Origin: Ostrinia nubilalis
Taxonomy: Eukaryota; Arthropoda; Insecta; Lepidoptera; Crambidae
DNA length: 64,000 nt
Assembly: GCF_963855985.1 (NCBI RefSeq)
Contig: NC_087110.1
Coordinates: forward strand, 11,957,001 to 12,021,000
Direction: 5' to 3'
Position 1 is the stretch's first letter. Every line of letters begins with the position of its first letter. A program made the translations under genes and the position numbers. The notes under the pieces were generated by a model. It did no database searches. It saw only the letters and a list, made by a program, of their open reading frames with translations, and was not told the DNA's origin. Shown one piece after another: positions 39,972 through 51,900 of the stretch.

Positions 39972-42900
39972 GCAGCAGCAGCGGCAGCAGCAGCGGCAGC
40001 AGCAGCGGCGGGCAGCGCGGGCAGCACGCACCACGCCAGCGCGGCCAGCACCGCGCCCGCGCCCGCCGCCAGCGCCGCGCCCGCCGCCATGTCCAACGCA
40101 GGTACTCACGGCGCCCTCACGTCTAAAGTAGGCTCGCCGACCACGTACATCATCATCATCATCATCATTTCAGCCATAGGACGTCCACTGCTGAACATAG
40201 GCCTCCCCCAATGACTTCCACATCGCACGGTTGGTAGCGGCCTGCATCCAGCGCCTTCCCGCTACCTTTATCAGGTCGTCGGTCCACCTTGTGGGTGGAC
40301 GTCCCACACGACCCCAATGAGGAGATCCGTAAACGAACTAAAGTCGCTGACATAGCCCGACGGATCAGCAAGCTGAAGTGGCAGTGGGCAGGGCACATAG
40401 TAGCCGATGGGGCAGCAAGGTTCTGGAATGGAGGCCACGTACCGGAAAACGACCACGTACAATTTCGTCCAATGACCCCAAGCTACCCACCTTTATCGCT
40501 CGCGGCTATGCGGCGGCGGCGGCTATGGGCTCCTCTATTATCCTATCCTACTTCCTACTATCCTACTAATGATACTTCTTTGTATGGATGTCTGGATGTC
40601 AGGATGTCTGGATGTCAACATGTTTGTTACTCTTTCACGCAAAAACTACTGAACGGATTTCGACGAAACTTTACAGTATTATTGTTTGTAGCCCAAAATA
40701 ACATAGGCTATAACTTATGACGATATGTGACAAACCGAATTTCAATAAATAAATAAGACGTGAGAAATATTTACCAAAAAGTGCCATCTATTAACGTTGC
40801 TTTTGACGTTCTTAAATATATTCATGCGGACGACGAAGCCGTGCAACGCCATCTATCAAGCGCTGTTCAAAGATATTGAAATTTTATTAAATAACGAAAC
40901 GTATTTGAATCACAGTATTATTAGTTAAAATGGGGTAAAACGGGGTCCACGCGTACGAAGTCGCGGGCGGCCGCTAGTAGATGTAGACGACTTGCACGGA
41001 GTTGACATGTTGACAGTGATGTATGTTGATGACGTCACGGATTTGCTCTGCTCAATCGGGTAACGAATTTGATGCCATGTCAGAGATGATGTGGATGGCG
41101 AAGGCTGATGCCAAAGATGGTGGTGATGGAGGTTACGTCTCACATTACGTTGGTTTAGTACGTTTATCTTCGTCGTCGTTCGTCGGCTTCATCAGCGGGA
41201 TCGCGTCTTTCCGTTCTATACATGGCCAGAACGCACCCATAGGAAACTGCTCGTGTATATTTTGGAATGTCCCTTTGTAAATCGGTCACAACAAACTATA
41301 CACGAATTTTGCGTACTGATCGTGTATAGTTTGTATCGTGGATGGATTCCGTCTTCGCTCCAAACTATACTACACCACTTACAGTTGACTAGAGTGTGTT
41401 TAGTTGATTTGATTTAGTAAAATATGGAATTATTACTTTTATTAGATATTATGCTCGTGCTTTGTCCTCGAGATTAGAAATAAGAACTACCTATGTAGTA
41501 ATCACGTACGGTGGTGGCATTTTTAAATTAATTAATTATTACATAAAATATTATTATTTTACTGAATCTACATATAATAAATCTAGATTTATAACACTAA
41601 TGTAAGTGGTTTCTGAAATTAAATTGATTAGGTAGATTTCAAATTAAATAACAATTATTTATTAGTGTAATCATAAATTCATTTAAAATGAGAGAGAGTG
41701 AACGAAGAAAGTTAAACGTGCATTATTAACTAAAATTGTCGACCATTTGGTGTAGTGGTTCGAAACGGATAACTGTTCCGGAGGTAGCGGGTTCGATTCC
41801 CGCACAGTACAAACATTAATTTGTGTGCATGAACATATTTGTTTGTATTGGACTGGGTGTCTTCTATGTATAATAAGTATGTATTTTCAAAAAAAAGTAT
41901 TTAAGTATGTTTATATCCGTTATCTAGTACCCATAGTACAAGCTTTGCTTAGTTTGGGACTAGAAGCGCAGTGTAAAATGTCCAGGGATATTTATTTTTA
42001 TTTATAAGCTTTTATCTCAAGAACAAAATTATTTTGACATACATAATTCTTAATTTAAGAGTTATTGGAGAATTGATAAAATATCAGCCCCGAAACAAAT
42101 ATTTTCTATGGCAGAATACAAACACCAAAAAACTCAGTTATGAATTAATATGTAATAGAAAGAGAGGTAAATAAGTCAAAATGACGAGCATGCAACTACT
42201 CGCGTATACATTGTAATCGCGAACTTATTACAATACATACATGATTAGTCCGTATGCGTACTGACGATGTATATTTTGGAGGAAGATAATTGACCTAAGT
42301 CACTACAAAGTATACGCGAGCAGTACGCAGCGTATGCGTACTGGTCGTGTATAGTTTGGAGGAGCTTAGTAAAAAAAGTCATATCCAAACTATACTCGAT
42401 TAGTTTCACACCCTTGCGTTCTGGCTATGTATAGAATGGAAAGACGCAGCGGGATCATCATCTTCTTCGGGTTCACCAATTTGTGCCATGTTGGGGGACC
42501 GTATGAATGAGACACAGGTTGTAGTTAGTCTCTGCTATATGTCTGTTTATTAATGCGAACTGCGTGACTATTTATACGATATAGATTAAAGGTAAATGAC
42601 GTCACAGCATCAGCACTATACGTGATAAATGTGCTGACACTGAACGTGATCAAGATAAGATATGAAGAGATTAAGTATTGTGCATACCGGCACAGTAGAC
42701 AATAAATAATCTATTTCCAAAATTAGAACCTCTGTTCTTTTCTTTGAATGTTTATTAATGAAATCCATCTCTATCTCCCCAGCGAACATCGCAGGCGCGG
42801 GCTACGCGGCAGCAGCGCTATACGGCGCGGCCGGAGTGGGCGGAGTCGGCGGCGTGGGCGGAGTCAGCGGCGTGGGCGGGGTCGGCGGAGTGGGCGGGGC

Positions 42901-45900
42901 CACGGGCGCCTACGCTGCCTACGACGAGCAGCTCATGCGGAGTACTAGCACGTTACCACACCATATGGTGAGTGGAGGAGTTGCTGAGCTATATAGGGTG
43001 TCCTAAAAATAGTGTCAAGCCGAAGCCCAGAGGTAAAGCATCACTAGGCTTCAGCCTCTGAGCTTCAGTTTGACACTACTTTTTGGGACATCCTGTATAA
43101 TGCGGCGTTGTACGGAGTGAGCGGAGCCACGGGAGCACGCTTCCAGCTACCTTCCGTTTTTTCTCTCGAACGAGACGACATGACCGGAAATGAGGAAGTT
43201 ATGGCCAATAGTATGTCGAGCAGCTGAGGAGCACTAGCACGCTCCCGCACCATATGGTGAGTCCATGATCATCGTGTCAGCCACAGGACGTCCACTGCTG
43301 AACGTAGGCCTCCCCCAATTATTTCCACATCGCCCGGTCGGTAGCGGCCTGCATCCAGCGCCTTCCTGCTACTGTTATAGGTCGTCGGTGAAGTGGCAAT
43401 GGGAAAGACATCGCTCGCAAAATTAACAGCCGATAAGGCAGCAAGATTCTGGAGACCACAAGAGACAAGCCTAGCGTGCGACGCCTACCTATACCGGTGT
43501 TTAGCTAAAAAATAGCAGGAAGGTGCTGCATGCAAGCCGGTATTAACCGGCCAATCTGGAAATCACTGGGTCTCCCCCAGTGATTTCTAGATTGGTCCAT
43601 ATTCTGCAGTGGACTTCCTGGGTTAAATTGATGATGATGCAATTTTTGGTAAAGTTTATTTGTATTGTAAAAGGACAATGGGCAAAATGGTACCCGGCTC
43701 CAATAGATATGTGTCTAGTATCGTTTGAAAGGTCTTACCAAGATGAACAACTTTTACTATGACCACCAGCCTCAGATCTGGTTGTGTACGAAGATATACA
43801 TACTTTTTTGCAGAATGGTACCCGGCTCCAATAGTTATGTTTGTAGTCTCATTTGAAAGGTCTTACCAAGACGAAAAACATTTACTATGGCCACCAGCCT
43901 CAGATCTGGTTGCGTTCGAAGATAAAGATACTTTTTGTGTAACCTAAGTATCATACAGTATGAAGGGGGACGCGCTCGAGGCAGGGCACCGACGAGATGG
44001 TCGGACGCGGTGAGGAAGACGGTGGGCGGGAGTTTGCATCGTGCGGTCCACACAGCTTATGACCGCAGTCTGTGGAGGAACACTATCTATGGTCGCGATC
44101 CTCATCAGTGAGGGACCGAGGAAGAAGAAGAAGAAGTATCATACGTGTCCATCGTATGGTACTTAGGTTATGCGAGGCAGGAAGGGTTTACTGCTCCAGC
44201 ATCCTTCCTTAACTCTATAATTATTGATGGGGATAATTGTGAAATAAATATTTTTATTTAAAAAAGTACTACCCCCTTATTAATAAAAAGTTACACCTAG
44301 GAAGAGCCTTGGATTAAAATGACATTTCCATACCAAATGACAATTTAAGCCAGAGTTCAACTAGAGTGTAACTGTTATTAATAAAGGGGTTAAAGTTTTA
44401 TTACTTCTTAAGGGTTTTATTATGGGTTGCTAAAGCGAATAAACCCACAAGACCCAATAAGTCCACCCACAAGATGGACCGACGACCTCATAATGGTAGC
44501 GGGAAGGCGCTGGATGCAGGCCGCCACCAACCGGCCATTGTGGAAATCATTGGGGGAGGCCTATGTTCAACTGGACGTCCTATGGCTAAAATGATCATGA
44601 TGATGATGATGAAAGCGAATAAAGGGCTAATAGCTTGGGTAGTTCATCGTAGGTATAATCCTTTCCTTTTCAATGCTTCTTTTAGTTATATTAATAGATT
44701 GTAGTCATAATACATACTCGTATACATGGATGATTGTGTTATACTTTCATTATAATACTTAGTGGAATTACTGCTTTCAAAACGTGAATTAGAACTGGCC
44801 CCATAGCAGACATTTTCCTACATCTAAAGGCCTTTTAAAATATATATTGGTTATGGCTATTGGAGCGGGTACCACTTTCCATACATTTGTGCCCATCATC
44901 CTTTAAGATGACCTTTTAAGAGCCCAATTACAAAAAACTTGTGTAACGTTTGAGGGTTCAAGTAAAGTAATTTTTGAATGTGATTGGTTCCCAGGGAGGT
45001 TACTATGAGGTTGGCTACGGCAGTCGCGAGGGCACATTCGGCTTGGGCGCAGGAGAACGATTCGGACGCACAGACGCTGCCTCACCGCAACAGGTAAATA
45101 TTACACCACACAACGTATAGGGAATGAACACGGACGTGTTATTAATAATAGGGATGTTTCCTGGGTCAAAAAGCAAGAGTTTTAATTAGTCCGTCTGTTA
45201 ACTTATCAAAAAATACTCTACACGTATTTTTCACTTTTTCAAACTAATGAAAATTTAAAGATATAAAGCGCGCCAAAGTTCATAAGAAGAGGCCCGTGAC
45301 GTCAATGCTTGCATAAAAGTGCCGCACGTTGTGACGTCGTGCGGAACTTCAACGCACCATAACTGTGTAATTATTTGTTAGATTGACAAATATAAATATA
45401 TGTGTCCAATATTTTTTGATATTAAACATGACGGACTAAAAAAATTTTTTTAGGAAACTAGCCTATTTTACCGAGTTTAAACAATGTCAAATAATAAGAC
45501 ACAGGCAGGCCGATGTGAGAATAACTTTCCACGTTGTAGTGACGCGACTTTGTACGTCTGCTTGCAACATACAAAACGATTTAACTCTGTCGACGGAGCA
45601 GCGGTGTCATTTACGCGACATTGTATGCAGGCGTACACCAATCGTATAATGATGTACTGTATGAATCATACAGGGTGTCCCAAAAACAATGGATAACCCT
45701 GTAACCATCGATAGGCCTCGCCATGGTCTCCCTAATGTCCAAATTTGACCCCAGTAAAAATATCACCGTTTTCAAGATTTTTAAGTTTTTGTGCATTTTT
45801 AGAAAATTGCCACCTGCGATTACTTTTTCTCATGCCATTTCTACAAATGAGGATACTTTTCAATCTAGTTTTTTTCCTTATCACAAGGGATAGTTGGGCT

Positions 45901-48900
45901 ATCAAAAGAAAAGATGAAAGTTCAACAAACTAGTTTAAAAGTATGAAAATTTTAAGAAATTGCAGAGAAGAAGGAAAAATTAATTCATTGTCTTGCACTT
46001 TTGATCAGCCGTCGTGTAAAAAAAATGTAGGAAGACCATCGTGCCCATTACCTTAAAAACTTCCTTGGTTAATTGAGATTCTAAAAAGGTATCACAAGCC
46101 TATGTATTCTGTATTATTTTTATCTTATGGCTACTTGAATAGCAACTAGTATGAAAACTGCAAAAATGAGTTTTTCTCGTAATAGTTAAACTAGGACTGC
46201 ATAGTGGCATTAAATACAAATGGATAATTTTTAGAGTAGGAATTTTAATAAAGCAATATTTTATCATCATCATCATCATCATTTCAGCCATAGGACGTCC
46301 ACTGCTGAACATAGGCCTGTACCCCAATGAATTTCATAATGACCGCTTGGTAGCGGCCTGCATCCAGCACCTTCCTGCTTACCTTTATGAGGTCGTCGGT
46401 CCACTTTGTAGGTAGACGTCCTACGATGCGCTTTCCGGTACGTAGCCTCCACTTGAACCCTGTTGCCCCATTGGCCGTCCGTTCTGCGTTTTTGTGATTA
46501 CTTAATTTTTGTTTTAAACCTTATAAATGTGCCTATAGACAGATACCCGTGATAATACACGGCTCGGAAACGTGGATTTTTTGGACAGCGTGCTATGGAA
46601 GGGGCTATGCTCGGGTTTCTTCACGAAACCGTATCAGAATTTAGGAGATCCGTAAACGAACTAAAGTCGCTGACATAGCTCGACGGATCAGCAAGCTGAA
46701 GTGGCAATGGGCAGGGCACAGTAGGTTGCAGAACTGAGGCAGCAGGGTTAAAGTGGAGGCTACGTACCGGAAAGCGCATCGTAGGACGTCCACCTACAAA
46801 GTGGACCGACGACCTCATAAAGGTAAGCAGGAAGGTGCTGGATGCAGGCCGCTACCAAGCGGTCATTATGAAAATCATTGGGGTACAGGCCTATGTTCAG
46901 CAGTGGACGTCCTATGGCTGAAATTATGATGATGATGATGTTAAAATGTTGCTTTATTAAAATTCCTACGCTAAAAATTATCCATTTGTATTTAATGCCA
47001 CTATGCAGTCTTAGTTTAACTATTACGAGAAAAACTCATTTTTGCAGTTTTCATACTAGTTGCTATTCAAGTAGCCATAAGATAAAAATAATACAGAATA
47101 CATAGGCTTGTGATACCTTTTTAGAATCTCAATTAACCAAGGAAGTTTTTAAGGTAATGGGCACGATGGTCTTCCTACATTTTTTTTACACGACGGCTGA
47201 TCAAAAGTGCAAGACAATGAAATAATTTTTCCTTCTTCTCTGCAATTTCTTAATATTTTCATACTTTTAAACTAGTTTGTTAAACTTTAATCTTTTCTTT
47301 TGATAGCCCAACTATCCCTTGTGATAAGGAAAAAAAATAGATTGAAAAGTATCCTCATTTGTAGAAATGGCATGAGAAAAAGTAATCGCAGGTGGCAATT
47401 TTCTAAAAATGCACAAAAACTTAAAAATCTTGAAAACGGTGATATTTTTACTGGGGTCAAAATTGGACGTTAGGGAGACCATGGCGAGGCCTATCGATGG
47501 TTACAGGGTTATCCATTGTTTTTGGGACACCCTGTATACTGTAATAAACGTTTCTTTCTCTCTACACCGCCGTGGACAGTGACGCTGACAGGATGCAAAT
47601 GCGATTTTCGAAAGTACAAAAGTGTATGTACTTTAATGCACATTTTAATTTCTTCTAAATTGTTCGATTGTCCCTTTACAGGTTCCTGCCGCGTTACCGC
47701 CCGGCTACGCTTACTTCTACCAGCCTCCACCCACCACGTACCAGTATGGAGTCTACCCCACGGTGAGTTACAGTTTATAGCGATCATACTTGTTTGTTAA
47801 TGTTATTCAAACTTAAGTAAATATGTACAAATTTTGAGATCAAACGTGCTAGGCAACTTCAAATCTGAGACTATACAATTCATATTGTGGTTTTGAAATT
47901 TTTGACCTCTGTCCTCCCTCGATGGCTTCCCATTTGTTTTCCAAGGACTTGCTATCGAGTTTCACAATTCTCTCGGTGATCAAGACTGGGGATCGATGTA
48001 GACTTTCTCTTATATCCGTCACTGTAATATCAGCCTCTAACACTCCTCTAAGGTCCATACTTCCCCATCCCACACAAATACCCAAATTTTTTTCACTGCG
48101 CTAGATCATAATAAACTTCCAGAAGTCGATAGAAACGACTTTGGGTATCATTGATCTAATTGAGGGGTTCTCAAACTTATTTTGTCTACAGCCCACTTTG
48201 AGAATAAATTATTTTTAGCGCCCCCGTTTTTCACTTATAGCCTGACCAGGAACATAAAAACCCTGGCATAGAGGCGCATCAATTGCATTTGATAGTGCAA
48301 CACTGAGTACAGTCGTACCTGTGTTAAATTAATAGGCTAACTTTATGTATCAGGATTCAGGATTACGGGCTAATTTAATATTTTCATAAATTAACGAAAA
48401 CATATTATTATAGGTAACCTGGTTTAAATAAATTAAATGAAACCATCAATCGAGCTAGTAGGATTTATTTTATTATTCATCAATAATCAAATTCAGAACT
48501 TGAATATTCAACTGCAATGTCTGCTCATGAACGCTTCAAACTCGGTACTTCTTTCCCAATTCCATAAAATTCAACACTTAGAAAGTGACAAAAAACTTTA
48601 AAATAGGTAGTTGAAACAAACCACAGCTAATTTTCATAGTGGACTGTACTACACGATAAACATGTCAGTCAATTTGACAACCTTTGTTGAAAACATTATT
48701 CAATGAAAATATTGTCCGAACCCTTGGTATTTCTCTTCGACAAATACTTTAACACATTGTGAACCACTTTTCTTTCACGACTATAAAAAGATTTTAGCAA
48801 TTTCATTCACAAAATCAATTGCGCACATTTAAAATAAAGTTTGTTTACACTTTGACAGCAATAGACTGACATGCAAGGTGACATGTCAATGAAGTTTTTA

Positions 48901-51900
48901 GTTATTGTTGCCATTAAAAGAAATTAGTACCATTAGATTTCCGCAACATGGCGAGGGTTTTTATGTTCCTGGTCAGGCTATACTTAAAAACCACTATAAT
49001 AGTTGAAATTACAAATCGCCTTCCAAGCCTCCAAGCCTCTACACAAGTAAGCCACGATTTTTTCTGGAGCGCTTACCGCCCCTCTTTAGGTCTGCACACT
49101 TCTGTCTGTCTGCACTTGTGGGACAAGGGGGCGATACCGACCACTTTGGGGAAGGCTGCTCTAATTAAAGGGCATTTACTAATATGTGAGCGCTGTTGGC
49201 AATCTAAAGGTTAATGCAGGTGACCATTATTCTTCATGTAAAGTAAATACTTTTTACTTTAAGGTCTATGGTTTGTCTATTTGACTTTGACGTTTATCAA
49301 ATGATTAATGAATGTCATAGTGAAAAGTCATTGTGGAAAATATGAAGATATTTTAAGAGATAATAATAAACTTTAAATGTCGTTTCTTTTATTTAACAGG
49401 TTTGTGTTATAGCCAATGAATGAGGAATTTAGTTTATTTCAATGAGAAATGTATTAATCTTGAATAAAACTTTTATTTAACCCTTTTCTTGGCATTGTGC
49501 ATTTAGAGATACGTTGACCAAAACAAAAATATGGGGGAGAAACCAAAAACTATTTTTAAATGTTTTTTTAATATAACGTTAGCCCAAATACTACAGATTG
49601 TATTACACAGTATAGAATCGCTACAGGCTGCACAGATTTAACAGTAATATTCAAAATGTCAGACCGTTGACAGGCGCCTACGCACCGGCTAATAATTTTA
49701 ATTGTTTTCGGTGTTTTTTTTAAAGAATATTGGTGATTATCTGTAGTAATATGGATAGTAAATAAAGGTTTCTTGATGATAATGCTGTTTTTTCATCCCA
49801 AAACTTGTATAATTATTCTTGTACTATACGGATTGTCTGAATGTATCTCTAAATGCACACTGTCAGATACGTAATAATTTACATTCAATTTTGAATGTAT
49901 CTTTAAAGACACATTGCCAGGTTCTCATTGAATTTATTTTATGATTTTTGTCATAGATTTTACTGCATGAAAAGGGATCATGTTATTAGTTAGTAATATT
50001 TAAAGCTGTAAATTATAAGCCGATGTGAGTTTTAATTCAAGTAATAAAAAATGATGTTTTTTGGACAACTTTGTGCTGCAGCAACAAAATCAGGCGCGCA
50101 AAATGCTGGTTCTGGTTCCAAAATCTGGAACCAGGTCGAAAGTCAGTGGCGGTGACACTTCAGATGATGAATTAGAAGTCGCACTTAGCCTCCTGATTCT
50201 CTTGGGTGGTTATCTTCCTACTCCAAACAACCCAGATCACCCCCAAAAAGCGAGCTGCTTATTCAGGCTGCTGCATGCTTCTGGTTATAAAGCTGGTGAT
50301 TGAAGAATTTCAGCCAGTTCGACTGCTGCATAGTTTCCCAGAGAGTTCTAGAGATCCATTTCCGCTATCTTGCGTTTCCGCTGTAAGTTGGGTATCAAAT
50401 TATCTTCAATCGAAGACGTGAACACAGTTCGGTACCAGTTGGCGTCAATATCCCTCGTATTTTTTTAATGGTCTTGCAGGATTCCTATGTGTCCTATCTA
50501 CATTTGCTTCTACTGGATGGTAAGAGGGGTGTGAGGTTCAGGAGGTACTCCAACGACGCTGATGGAGTGGTTCTCATACATCCAAATGCAGCTATACTTG
50601 CAAGGCGTTACAGACTTTAAAGTGGGATTTTTACTTTGTTTTCAGTTTTTTGTAAAATATACTTATTTTTTATTTCTCAAATAAGGAATAGCTTAAGGTT
50701 TTGTAGTAATTTTCATTTAAATAACTATTTTTTACTAACAAATAAACCATGTTTTAATTTACTACAAAGCTGGCAATGTGCACTTAAAGATACATACTAT
50801 ATTTCCAAAAGTACATACCTAAGATTTTTTTTCTTATTTTTTACATGATTTTTACTCGTCCTAAATCCAATATTTATAGTGTAAATCACAAATATTAACC
50901 AAAACCGTCTTTGCCAAGTATAGGGTTAACAGAGCAACACATGCGTTTATTTTATCTCTGAGAAAGAGTACATTATCTTCTCGCATCTTAACCTGTATTT
51001 GTATTTTGTTGTATTCCAGTACGGCGGCGGCTCGAGCGTTACAGGCGTGGGCGGCGTGACGGGCGTAGGCGGCGTGGGCGGAGCAGCCGGGAAAGTGTCC
51101 ACCTACACGCAGCAGCAGCCGCCCTACGACGCGCAGGACTCGTACAAACCTGGTTAGTATTATCAGGCCTGTTAATCTCCGCGAGTTTACATCGAAAACA
51201 AAACACGCACGATGGCCCACCTACAGGATACTATTCGACAAGGCCTCACATACGAGCGAACATTGACTCACGCACGCGTATTCTTGTGTATGATGGAAGA
51301 AAATAAAGAAAATGGTGTACTAAATACTGTGCAGCATTTTACTGCCTAAATAATAATAAAAACACAGAATGTACTTTTTTAAGTTGCCTCAAGACACTGA
51401 GAGGTAATAAGTAGTTAATATTATTCATGATAATTCATGCTAAATCATGTATTTCCTCCGCCATTTTCCGCAGTTTGGCACCTCACGTCACATCATTGAT
51501 TTTACCGAAGTCAGCCCTATAGCTTCGGCGCAGTGCCGATCACTGACGTTTGTCAACAAAATGGTGCTTGACTCTTGAGACAGGCTAAATTACACCATAT
51601 TGTTAATGACATTGAGCATACATTTTTTTAAATACATTCGCGAAGTAAAACTTCTGTACGTAGTACATATTATTATTCTGTGGTATTGTAGATAAATAAT
51701 ACTCTGGGCTTGATCCCACATAGAGCTCTTTTTCTCTCTCAAAATTGGACTGCCATGGGAATAGAATTTAGACAGACCCATCTGTTTTCTTTGTCCGTCT
51801 GAAGAGATTGATAAGCCAGTGACAGTATAATTTATTTAACACTTGTAACATTTAGACGGACCGACGGGAACAGACCCATACTTTTTATTCCACATTCGAT

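Larger units (their letters stand above)
40978..42700 (-). mobile_element. Possible LTR-retrotransposon fragment (one LTR plus leader), split by another element
   Basis: On the minus strand ...CCCCCAACA (LTR end, 42489) is followed directly by TGGCACAA and GGTGAACCCGAAGAAG, a primer-site/leader arrangement. The LTR would extend to about 42694 (TGTGCCGG). The leader is interrupted by 41203-42447 and truncated at 40978. No reverse transcriptase remains in the window. Confidence 0.4.

Noticed and set aside
37709..40214. Very long ORFs (up to 488 codons) in several frames on both strands
   Set aside because: They result from stop-free (CAG)n and GC-rich tandem repeats; only the lig exon frame has splice and homology support.
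41741..41815. tRNA gene on the plus strand
   Set aside because: Followed by a typical SINE tail, and the cloverleaf is incomplete.
46100..47105. Pair of similar 75-codon ORFs on opposite strands
   Set aside because: They are the two arms of the giant palindrome read from each side, including RTE tail sequence.
50061..50303. piggyBac-like transposase start
   Set aside because: An acidic N-terminal-like stretch is present, but none of the later catalytic motifs can be found, so I left it as an unassigned repeat.
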